From Calothrix brevissima NIES-22 (GTDB lineage Bacteria; Cyanobacteriota; Cyanobacteriia; Cyanobacteriales; Nostocaceae): a stretch of 64,000 bases of DNA. The stretch lies in the NCBI RefSeq assembly GCF_002367995.1, contig NZ_AP018207.1, positions 5,197,963 to 5,261,962 of the forward strand, written 5' to 3'. A program made the translations under genes and the position numbers. Below, one piece after another: positions 18,232 to 25,598 of this stretch. Every line of letters begins with the position of its first letter. The first letter of the stretch is position 1. Below the pieces are notes generated by a model. That model made no database searches. It saw only the letters and a list, made by a program, of their open reading frames with translations, and was not told the origin of the DNA.

Positions 18232-19662
18232 TTAATGCACGATCGCTCTTTTATAAGCTTCATCTAGTACTTCGGAAAGTGTCGGATGAGCGTGGACTAA
18301 ATGAGCGAGGGTGTTTACAGATTGGCGTTGCGCTACGGCGGCTGAGGCTTCATGGATGATGTCTGAGGCGTGTAGTCCAAAAATGTGGACACCTAAGACT
18401 TCTCCGGTATCTTGGCGATATATAACCTTGGCAATCCCGTCGGCTTCGTTTTCTGCTAAGGCTTTAGAATTACCTTTGAAATAACTCTTGCTCGTAGCTA
18501 TGGCAAAACCTTGCTCTGCACCTAGTTCTTTGGCGGCGGTTTCTGTTAAGCCAACATAGCTCACTTCTGGATGGGTAAAGGCGGCTGCGGGAATGCTGCG
18601 ATAATCTACCTCACGCGGTCTACCAACGATATTTTCCACAGCGACGATACCTTGGGCAGATGCAGCATGAGCTAGCATCATTTTGCCGTTAGCATCGCCA
18701 ATTGCCCAAAGATGGGGGACAACTTCGCCACCAGATAATACCGCCATGCTGTCATTAACGGGGATGAAATTACGGCGGTCGAGTTCTACACCCACAGATT
18801 CTAAACCGAGATTTTTGGTAGCTGGGATGCGTCCAGTGGCGACTAGACAAGCATCTACCTCAATCACTTCTAAATCTTCTTTGGTTTGAAAATCAGCTAA
18901 CTCAATTACCACTGGGGAACCAGGGATAACTCGTTTGGCGTAGATACCAACTTTTGTTTCAATATCGCGGGGGGTAATTAACACCCGTTCGGCTAATTTG
19001 GCGATATCGCGGTCAAATCCTGGCATTAATTGATCCAGGGCTTCAATCATCGTGATTTCGCAGCCTAAAGCCGAGTATATATCCGAGAATTCTAAACCAA
19101 TGTAACCACTGCCAATAATTGCTACCCAGTTAGGTAGTGATTCTAACCTGACACCTTGGTCGCTAGTAAATACAGTTTTGCCATCTACTTCAATGCCTGG
19201 AGGAACAAAGGGCACTGAACCAGGAGACAAAATAATGTCTTTGGCGGTGATAGTTTTTTCACCACTATCGCCAATAATACTGACTTTTTGCGTACCGGCT
19301 AACTTTGCCCAACCTCTGATGATATCAACACCTAGACGCTTGAGGCTGTTGGTTAAATCGCCTTGGATTTTATTTACAAGATTGGTAGCATGATTAGCGA
19401 TCGCTTGACGATCGAACTCCACATTACCGATTTGAATTCCTAAGGACTTGAGATGGTGGGTATTCCGTAACTCCCGCACCCTTCCCGAAGCCGCTAACAG
19501 CGCTTTTGAGGGAATACAGCCCCGGTTAACACAGGTTCCCCCCATATCAGCTGCTTCCACAATCGCTGTTTTTAAGCCGCAACTAACGGCGTGTAGGGCT
19601 GCTCCATGTCCACCTACACCAGCGCCTATAATGACTAAATCGTAATCGTATCCCTGACTCAC
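18232..19662 (-). CDS. lpdA: dihydrolipoyl dehydrogenase
   Basis: A 476-residue flavoprotein disulfide reductase: FAD motif [15 protein letters not shown], redox-active pair Cys44/Cys49 in [19 protein letters not shown] motif [11 protein letters not shown], second FAD motif [15 protein letters not shown] and the C-terminal HAHPTLSE with the catalytic His-Glu dyad. It is the E3 subunit of pyruvate dehydrogenase (and possibly glycine decarboxylase), cytoplasmic. The start is a GTG at 19660-19662 giving [13 protein letters not shown], the usual N-terminus. Repeat arrays separate it from trpC downstream. Confidence 0.95.
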   Translation of the reverse strand: MSQGYDYDLVIIGAGVGGHGAALHAVSCGLKTAIVEAADMGGTCVNRGCIPSKALLAASGRVRELRNTHHLKSLGIQIGNVEFDRQAIANHATNLVNKIQGDLTNSLKRLGVDIIRGWAKLAGTQKVSIIGDSGEKTITAKDIILSPGSVPFVPPGIEVDGKTVFTSDQGVRLESLPNWVAIIGSGYIGLEFSDIYSALGCEITMIEALDQLMPGFDRDIAKLAERVLITPRDIETKVGIYAKRVIPGSPVVIELADFQTKEDLEVIEVDACLVATGRIPATKNLGLESVGVELDRRNFIPVNDSMAVLSGGEVVPHLWAIGDANGKMMLAHAASAQGIVAVENIVGRPREVDYRSIPAAAFTHPEVSYVGLTETAAKELGAEQGFAIATSKSYFKGNSKALAENEADGIAKVIYRQDTGEVLGVHIFGLHASDIIHEASAAVAQRQSVNTLAHLVHAHPTLSEVLDEAYKRAIVH

Positions 19663-19800
19663 GTTAGTTTCCCCGTGTGCTCCGCCTATTTATTCTCAAC
19701 TTGACTAGCAATCAGTGCAACCGCTCTATAAAACTTACCCAAAATTACCCAAGTCTAGACTTAACTGGACAATGGTAGTTTTGATATTTACTTCCTGATT

Positions 19801-19965
19801 CAACGTAGTCTCAAGATGACTCTTGAGAGGTTTGTCTACTTCACAGGCTGACACGGTAGAGCTTACCGCCCAACGGGAGAGCCAGTTGCTCTACTTGGGA
19901 AGCCACCCCATTGGACGGGTTCCCCGGCTTGAAGGGAGTGGCGTGAGATCCCTGCGTACCCGTCA
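19801..19965 (-). ncRNA. probable omega RNA (reRNA) and right end of the TnpB element
   Basis: Directly downstream of tnpB on its strand lies a GC-rich structured segment (GGGATCTCACGCCACTCCC, CCGGGGAACCCG, GGGGTGGCTTCCC, then CTCTACCG), ending in a hairpin CTCAAG ATGACT CTTGAG at 19810-19827. This is where IS200/IS605-type elements carry the guide RNA that overlaps the 3' end of tnpB, with the guide read past the right end. The exact element boundary, and hence the guide, is inferred to lie near 19800 and has not been proved. Confidence 0.6.
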
Positions 19966-21099
19966 CTGGCTCACCAAATCTGAACATTTTGGAATATACA
20001 TTCCATCAAACCAACGTTCTAGATTTTTTGATGCGTTTAAATCTCTGTCTTCAATGTGACCACATTCTGGACAAACATAAACACGATTTTTTAATGGCAT
20101 CTTGTGACGATGCTGACCACAATTAGAGCAAATCTGAGAACTAGGAAACATTCTATCTACTAGCGTTAACTTACTAGAGAATTTCTCGGTTTTGTACTCT
20201 AATTGACGCTTAAATTCATACATACCACAATCAGCAATAGCGCCAGCTAATTTATGATTTTTCAAAAATGCTTTAACTGATAAGTCTTCTATCTTTATTT
20301 CGCTGTGGTTTTTAGCAAGATAGTTGGTCAGTTTGTGGATTGCATCTTTGCGAACATTGGTGATTTTGGCATGTATTTTACTCAGTTTCTCGACAGCTAA
20401 TTGCCTATTTTTAGATCCTTTAACCTTGCGGCTAACACTACGCTGTAAACGCTTCATACGTTTATTCATGCGTTTGTAAGCTTTGGGGTTTTTGAACACT
20501 TCACCATTGCTAGTTACAGCTAATTCTTTAATACCAATATCAACGCCTACAATAGGTCTATTATCTGCAACCGGAGGTTTTTCAATTTCATACTTAATTG
20601 CAATAAACCATTTATCAGCTTGGCGTGAAATGACACAGTTATGAACTGCTGTAATTGGTAATGGTTCAGCAAGTCTTACCCAACCAATAGACGGTAAACG
20701 TACTCGCTTACCATCGTTTGGTATTTTTGGTTGTGCTTTAGTACCTTGCTCTAAATAGAAAGAATCTCTCTGACCTTTCTTTTTATAACGTGGTTGTTTT
20801 GATGTTTTTTTAAAACATCTATCCCAAGCTTTTCGTAAGTCAGCTAATGCTTTTTGTGGCACATTCTTATTCACTTCGTAGTACCATTCATTAGCTGACT
20901 TAACTTCAGCAATTAACTTTTTATGTAAGTCAATTGCTGAGGGAACTTTGATTGACTTGTCATGCTTGCGAAGTTCTAACACCTCTTTAACATAGGCATT
21001 TGACCAGTTATAAGCATGACGCGCCACGCCACAAGCTTTTTTGAATGCCGTTTGTTGTTTGTTGTTCGGTATTAATGCCGTCTTGAAACTGAGTAACAT
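19963..21099 (-). CDS. tnpB: TnpB RNA-guided nuclease (IS200/IS605-type), solitary
   Basis: A 378-residue TnpB, apparently intact: N-terminus MLLSFKTALIPNNKQQTAF, RuvC catalytic residues in GVDIGIKELAV (Asp), IKIEDLSVKAF (Glu) and DRDLNASKN (Asp), and a zinc finger CSNCG...CPECG. TnpB is the omega-RNA-guided DNA endonuclease that maintains IS605-family elements and is the ancestor of Cas12. There is no tnpA nearby, so the element is a non-autonomous tnpB-only type. ATG at 21097-21099. Confidence 0.92.
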   Translation of the reverse strand: MLLSFKTALIPNNKQQTAFKKACGVARHAYNWSNAYVKEVLELRKHDKSIKVPSAIDLHKKLIAEVKSANEWYYEVNKNVPQKALADLRKAWDRCFKKTSKQPRYKKKGQRDSFYLEQGTKAQPKIPNDGKRVRLPSIGWVRLAEPLPITAVHNCVISRQADKWFIAIKYEIEKPPVADNRPIVGVDIGIKELAVTSNGEVFKNPKAYKRMNKRMKRLQRSVSRKVKGSKNRQLAVEKLSKIHAKITNVRKDAIHKLTNYLAKNHSEIKIEDLSVKAFLKNHKLAGAIADCGMYEFKRQLEYKTEKFSSKLTLVDRMFPSSQICSNCGQHRHKMPLKNRVYVCPECGHIEDRDLNASKNLERWFDGMYIPKCSDLVSQ

Positions 21100-21202
21100 T
21101 GCTCGACCTCCAATGCCTAGTATACTATAGGATTCATATTTGCTTTTTGAACAAATACGTAATATTTGGATAGAATTTAGCTTACAGTTTTAAACCCCCT
21201 TG

Positions 21203-21228
21203 AGTTTCGGTAGTTGCTAATTGAAACT
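21203..21228. mobile_element. candidate left-end hairpin of the TnpB element
   Basis: AGTTTC / GAAACT, 6 bp perfect with a 14-base loop, lies about 105 bp upstream of tnpB. IS605-family ends carry short subterminal hairpins recognised by TnpA as single strands. The assignment is positional only. Confidence 0.3.
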
Positions 21229-21310
21229 TATGATTTACGCTAACAGGCAAAGGGTCTGAATATCTTCAGTATGCTATTTAAACTTGTATGATCGCTGTAT
21301 TTTATACTTA

Positions 21311-21465
21311 AATGGGGCATGGGGCATGGGGCATTGGGCATTGGGCATTGCGAAAAAAAGCAATAACCATACAAGACTTTTGATATTATTTCATCCCCTT
21401 CCCTTGCTCTCGCTCCCCCTGCTCCCCTTGCTCCCCCTACTCCCCCTGCTCCCTCATCTCCCACT
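21311..21465. repeat. GGGGCAT heptamers and CTCCCCCTG tandem repeats
   Basis: Five GGGGCAT/GGGCATT heptamers at 21313-21349, then eight or so CTCCCCCTGCT-type nonamers at 21395-21458, ending eight bases before the SWIM gene start. Open frames crossing this region on both strands are artefacts of the repeats. Confidence 0.7.
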
Positions 21466-21470
21466 CTCAG

Positions 21471-23246
21471 ATGTTAATTCCTAAGTTAAGTGAATTTACA
21501 ATCCGCCGGAATGCTAGCGCTAAATCGTTTCAACGCGGTGAGGCTTATTATGAGGCGGATGCGGTGCTATATCTAACTCAACGCGGTAATGTCATTGAGG
21601 GGGAAGTAGATGGTAATGAACCGCATCCTTATGAAGTCGGATTGAGTTTTGATAGTGGGGGATTAACCTCAGTTAAATGTAGTTGTCCTTATGATGGTGA
21701 GGGCTGGTGTAAACATATTGTGGCTACTATGCTGGTTTGTATGCGTCAGCCAGAAATGATTGAGGAACGTCCGACTTTAGAACAACTCCTGAATCGCCTG
21801 GATCATCAGCAAACCCAAAGATTAGTGCAACAGTTGGTGGTGGAGTATCCCAGATTGATTGAGGCTATCGATCGCCATGTCACCTGGATTACTTACACTC
21901 CTGTAAAGCATGACAATGTTAAACCTTTACGCCACTATAATCTTGATTCTAAACCCTTTGCCCAAAGAGTACGCCAGATTCTCCGCGATGCTGTACGTGC
22001 TTGGGAAGATGGCTATGATGAAGATTCAATTACGGAAGAAATACTGAATTTGGTGCAAGGGGCGGTAGATTTGTGCGAACAAGGAAATGGGAAAAGTGCG
22101 ATCGCAATTTTAGCAGCCATTACTTCTAGTTGTGTGGATAATTGGGATGATGTGGCTGATTATGGCGCTGATAACTATGAAATTCTCCCAGAATTAAATG
22201 CAGCTTGGTGCGAAGCCATTCTCACCGCCGAACTTACCCCAGTAGAAAAAGTCGATTTACAAGTTAATTTAGAAACTTGGCAAGATGAGTGGGATGCTGA
22301 TTTTAGCTTGGCTTCGGAAGCTTTACGCCAAGGTTGGGATTACCCACTGTTAGTACAAGTGCTGCAAGGTGATATTCCCGATATGGGAGTATGGGAAGAT
22401 GATATCCCCGACTACGCCGATGATTTAGCCTTAATTCGCCTGAAAATTCTCGAACGGCAAGAACGTTACCAAGAATACTTGTATTTAGCCGCCGCCGAAG
22501 GACAAACCGAACAATATTTAACTATGTTGGGGCGTTTGGGTAGAGTAGACGAAGCGATAATTGCTGCTCAAGCCCAGATGAATACAATGGAAGAAGCCTT
22601 TGCTTTGGGAAAAACTCTCAAAGAGCAAAATTCCTTGTTAGAAGCCTTAGAGATTGCTCAAATTGGTTTAGATTTACCAGGAAATTGTCAGTACGATTTG
22701 GCAATATGGACAACAGATTTAGCTTTAGAATTAAATAATCAACCAGCTGCTTTATCTGCAATGATAGCTGCTTTTCAAATTCAACCATCATTGATTAGCT
22801 ATGAAAAAATTGCTGAATTAGCTGGGGAAGAATGGGCGATTGTTAAACCAGATTTATTACAAATTCTCCGCACCTTTGGCGGTTGGGGAACAGAAGCAGC
22901 CAAAGTAGATATATTTTTACAAGAAGGCTTAATTGAAGATGCGATCGCCATTGTTAACGAAATGAGTTCATACCATGCCGATTTAATTTATCGTGTCATG
23001 GATGTGGCAATTGCGCAAAAGCCTGGTTGGGTAATTGCTAATGCTCGTCACCGTGCCGAATTAATTATGGAAGCCGGGAAAGCAGAATATTATAATACCG
23101 CAGTTCAATGGTTAAAAAAAGTCCGTGCTGCTTATTTAGAAGCGGGAAGAAAAGCAGATTGGGATAGTTATAAAGCCAAGTTAATTCAAGAGCATGGGCG
23201 GAAGCGGAAATTGATGGGATTAATTAAAGAACAGGGGTTAGATTAG
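21471..23246 (+). CDS. SWIM zinc-finger protein with helical repeats
   Basis: A 591-residue protein. The N-terminal 90 residues carry a SWIM finger with ligands Cys70, Cys72, Cys80 and His82 (VKCSCPYDGEGWCKHIVAT). The rest is alpha-helical, with TPR-like pairs (AEGQTEQYLTMLGRLGRVDEAIIAAQAQ, and similar stretches to the end). SWIM domains bind DNA or protein partners; family members are widespread in cyanobacteria without assigned function. ATG at 21471. A nucleic-acid-binding or scaffold role is inferred only. Confidence 0.85.
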   Translation: MLIPKLSEFTIRRNASAKSFQRGEAYYEADAVLYLTQRGNVIEGEVDGNEPHPYEVGLSFDSGGLTSVKCSCPYDGEGWCKHIVATMLVCMRQPEMIEERPTLEQLLNRLDHQQTQRLVQQLVVEYPRLIEAIDRHVTWITYTPVKHDNVKPLRHYNLDSKPFAQRVRQILRDAVRAWEDGYDEDSITEEILNLVQGAVDLCEQGNGKSAIAILAAITSSCVDNWDDVADYGADNYEILPELNAAWCEAILTAELTPVEKVDLQVNLETWQDEWDADFSLASEALRQGWDYPLLVQVLQGDIPDMGVWEDDIPDYADDLALIRLKILERQERYQEYLYLAAAEGQTEQYLTMLGRLGRVDEAIIAAQAQMNTMEEAFALGKTLKEQNSLLEALEIAQIGLDLPGNCQYDLAIWTTDLALELNNQPAALSAMIAAFQIQPSLISYEKIAELAGEEWAIVKPDLLQILRTFGGWGTEAAKVDIFLQEGLIEDAIAIVNEMSSYHADLIYRVMDVAIAQKPGWVIANARHRAELIMEAGKAEYYNTAVQWLKKVRAAYLEAGRKADWDSYKAKLIQEHGRKRKLMGLIKEQGLD

Positions 23247-23265
23247 GCATAGATGTCAACTTAAC

Positions 23266-23407
23266 GTGAAACCCGCTTACCGCAAGGAACTGAAGTTCCT
23301 TGCTCATAGCCAAAGTCATCTCAAGATGACTAAATATCTTCAAAATCTTGAGTCTACTTCAGTAGACTTGGGCTATGAGCCTTGGAATGAATTCCAAGGC
23401 GGGTGAC
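23266..23407. mobile_element. nested palindromic element (MITE-like)
   Basis: The ends are GTGAAACCCGC and GCGGGTGAC. Inside are the hairpins AAGGAAC TGAA GTTCCTT, CATCTCAAGATG, GTCTACTTCAGTAGAC and CTTGGAATGAATTCCAAG, plus a 10-bp pair GCTCATAGCC / GGCTATGAGC (23302-23311 and 23371-23380). It has no coding capacity. It resembles palindromic repeats common in Nostocales genomes. Confidence 0.6.
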
Positions 23408-23611
23408 AAAGCTAAATTTTATTGCATCCCCAAATTAATAAACCTATTACTAAACCAAAAAAGTAAGCTGTAATTAATTAATCTGGTAAAGCAATTTACC
23501 ACTGAAGATTACATAGCTTTGAGGATGTATTGTTTGAATTAGATATCCCGGAAGTGAGCAAGATGTTGTATTTGTTTTGAATACCTGCGGTTGTGCTTGA
23601 TAAAGTTTTGA

Positions 23612-23852
23612 TACTCGTGAATGAGGTTATTTTCCTCGTGAATGAGGCTCGAAAGCTCGTGAATGAGGTTATTTTCCTCGTGAATGAGGCTCGAAAGCTC
23701 GTGAATGAGGTTATTTTCCTCGTGAATGAGGCTCAAAAGCTCATTAATGAGGTTATTTTCCTCGTGAATGAGGCTCAAAAGCTCATTAATGAGGTTATTT
23801 TCCTCGTGAATGAGGCTCAAAAGCTCGTAAATGAGGTTATTTTCCTCGTTAA
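23612..23852. repeat. 42-bp tandem array (two 21-bp half-units), about 5.5 copies
   Basis: The unit is GTGAATGAGGTTATTTTCCTC (exact position 23618-23638 onward) alternating with a GTGAATGAGGCTCGAAAGCTC-type half-unit, repeated to 23852. Each half-unit has its own small inverted repeat (GAGG...CCTC and GCTCGAAAGC). Since 21 is divisible by three, both strands stay open: the plus strand would encode LVNEVIFLVNEARK repeats and the minus strand SLIHEENNLIHELS repeats. Neither has an ATG start or a ribosome binding site, so I annotate a repeat and not a gene. Confidence 0.85.
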
Positions 23853-23894
23853 ACAGTAAATATACTGAGGCGATCGCCTAAACAATTGAGTAAA

Positions 23895-23933
23895 GCGATG
23901 CCTACGGCTGGCTACGCCTACGCTTTATTGCAA
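23895..23933. repeat. REP-like palindrome cluster
   Basis: GCGATGCCTACGGCTGGCTACGCCTACGC-like palindromic sequence (given here only by its parts GCCTACGGC, GGCTACGCC and CTACGC), of a type scattered through cyanobacterial genomes. It lies just before the Rpn gene. Confidence 0.4.
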
Positions 23934-23962
23934 AATAATACTTACTGAGTAAATATCCGCCC

Positions 23963-24799
23963 TTGAGTTACGATAACACCTGCAAATACCTCGCAGAAAC
24001 CTACCCAGCCGATTTTGCCAGATGGCTACTTGCATCTGAAACTTCAGATATCCAAGTACTTAAAACCGAACTAACTCTCGAACCAATTCGCGCTGATTCT
24101 GTCACCTTTCTGCAAATCGCCAATCAAATCCTGCATTTAGAGTTTCAAACTTCGCCCAAATCCACACCACCCCTTGACTTTCGGATGCTGGATTACTACA
24201 CCAGATTAAAGCGTCAATACGGGTGTGAGATTCAGCAGGTACTCATTTTTCTGCAAGCGACATCTTCAGAAATTGCTTATCAAACCCAATATGTAGACAC
24301 AAACACCATACATAAATACCGCGTCATTCGCCTCTGGGAAGAAGATCCCACCCCTTTGCTAGCTAACCCCGCACTCTTACCCCTGGCGACATTAGCGCAA
24401 AGCAACTCACCCCCAGACTTATTACAGCAAGTCGCGACTGCTGTAGATATGATTGAAGAAACAGATGAGCGACAAAATATATCAGCTTGCGTACAAGTTC
24501 TAGCTGGTTTGCGGTTTGACAAAAGTTTAATTACACAGCTTTTTCGAGAGGATATTATGCAAGAATCTGTGATTTACCAAGATATTTTGCAGAAGGGAGA
24601 GCAAAAAGGTTTACAAAAAGGAGAGGTAGCAGTAATACTGCGTCAGTTAACACGCCGTTTGGGTGCAATTGAACCTCAGACGGAACAGCAGATTCAGGCT
24701 TTAGCGATCGCGCAACTAGAAGATTTAGCCGAGGCGCTGTTAGATTTCACTAGCCAAGCTGATTTAGCTAATTACCTAACAAATATTTCCCCAGCTTAA
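23963..24799 (+). CDS. Rpn family recombination-promoting nuclease / PD-(D/E)XK transposase-like, with DUF4351
   Basis: 278 residues: an N-terminal PD-(D/E)XK nuclease fold of the Rpn/PDDEXK transposase family (YDNTCKYLAETYPADFARWLL, then RADSVTFLQ and HLEFQTSPK supplying the Asp and Glu-x-Gln catalytic residues) and a C-terminal DUF4351 helical domain (LRQLTRRLGAIEPQTEQQIQ). Family members promote RecA-independent recombination and cut DNA. The start is a TTG at 23963, which gives the standard N-terminus MSYDNTCKYLAE. A truncated duplicate of its 3' end follows. Confidence 0.85.
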   Translation: MSYDNTCKYLAETYPADFARWLLASETSDIQVLKTELTLEPIRADSVTFLQIANQILHLEFQTSPKSTPPLDFRMLDYYTRLKRQYGCEIQQVLIFLQATSSEIAYQTQYVDTNTIHKYRVIRLWEEDPTPLLANPALLPLATLAQSNSPPDLLQQVATAVDMIEETDERQNISACVQVLAGLRFDKSLITQLFREDIMQESVIYQDILQKGEQKGLQKGEVAVILRQLTRRLGAIEPQTEQQIQALAIAQLEDLAEALLDFTSQADLANYLTNISPA

Positions 24800-24813
24800 G
24801 CAGATACAGAAAA

Positions 24814-24852
24814 AAAGTGATCGCCTGAATAATTCAGCAAGGCGATCGCTTT
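24814..24852 (+). terminator. hairpin after the Rpn gene built on a HIP1 octamer
   Basis: AAAGTGATCGCCT and AGGCGATCGCTTT form a 13-bp stem (one G-U pair) around a 13-base loop, starting 15 bp after the Rpn stop. The T-run is short, so termination strength is uncertain. Confidence 0.55.
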
Positions 24853-24862
24853 CAGAAAAATT

Positions 24863-25135
24863 TTGATTAAACAGCTTTTTCGAGCGGAAATTATGCAAGA
24901 ATCTGTGATTTACCAAGATATTTTGCAGAAGGGAGAAGAACGAGGAAAGAAACAAGGGGCTTTACAACTGGTTCTGCGTCAATTGACACGCCGTTTAGGT
25001 GCAGTTGAACCGCAGACGGAACAACAGATTCGTGCTTTAGCGATCGCGCAATTAGAAGATTTAGCCGAGGCGCTGTTAGATTTCACTAGCCAAGCTGATT
25101 TAGCCAGTTACCTGACAAATATCTCCCCAGCTTAA
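24863..25135 (+). pseudogene. truncated duplicate of the Rpn C-terminus (DUF4351 remnant)
   Basis: 90 codons that copy the last third of the upstream Rpn gene: both contain QESVIYQDILQKGE, LRQLTRRLGA, LEDLAEALLDFTSQADLA and end YLTNISPA with stop. The nuclease half is missing. Nucleotide identity is about 85-90 percent by eye, lowest in the KGEERGKKQGALQLV section, so the copy is not recent. There is only a TTG start and no ribosome binding site. It is a duplication remnant, though a free DUF4351 peptide cannot be excluded. Confidence 0.75.
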
Positions 25136-25162
25136 CCAGATATAAGGAAATAAGCGATGTGC

Positions 25163-25380
25163 CCAGATCCCCGACTTTTTCAAAAAGTCGGGGATCTAAA
25201 TGTAGATGCGGTTTCTAACCAGGGCTGTCATTAAATATTCGCTTGTTGGCGTTGATAAAGTGACCAGTACAAGCCTTTTTGCTGCAACAATTGCACATGG
25301 GTACCGCGTTCGGCAATAACTCCTTGTTCCATCACCAAAATTAAATCCGCACGTTTGAGGGGGGCGAATCGATGGGCGAT
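25163..25380. repeat. 218-bp tandem duplication, left copy (includes ABC transporter 3'-end fragment)
   Basis: Positions 25163-25380 repeat 25381-25598 at a constant offset of 218 bp with about five mismatches. Each copy begins with the palindrome AGATCCCCGACTTTTT...GGGGATCT and runs into the last 50 codons of the ABC transporter gene. In the left copy the coding fragment (25231-25380, minus strand, ending QQANI-like and stop) is cut off from the gene, so it is a dead piece. Confidence 0.9.
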
Positions 25381-25598
25381 CCAGATCCCCGACTTTTTGA
25401 AAAAGTCGGGGATCTAAATGTAGATGCGGTTTCTAACCAGCGCTGTCATTAAATATTCGCTTGCTGGCGTTGATAAAGTGACCAGTACAAGCCTTTTTGC
25501 TGCAACAATTGCACATGAGTACCGCGTTCGGCAATAACTCCTTGTTCCATCACCAAAATTAAGTCCGCACGTTTGAGGGGGGCGAATCGATGGGCGAT
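25381..25598. repeat. 218-bp tandem duplication, right copy
   Basis: This copy contains the functional 3' end and stop codon (25449-25451) of the ABC transporter gene. The hairpin palindrome at 25383-25415 is also found at 25165-25197 and, as a variant, at 60263-60295, so the junction of the duplication lies at a dispersed palindrome. Confidence 0.9.

Noticed and set aside
21240-21484. Leu/Pro-rich and Gly/Ala-rich frames on both strands
   Set aside because: Direct translation of CTCCCCCTG tandem repeats.
23612-23852. CRISPR array
   Set aside because: The 42-bp units have no variable spacers and no cas genes are in the window; they are simple tandem repeats.
23539-23859. Coiled-coil genes on either strand of the 42-bp array
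   Set aside because: Both frames are products of a 21-bp repeat; neither has an ATG or a ribosome binding site. Kept as a repeat, with the question raised in the findings.
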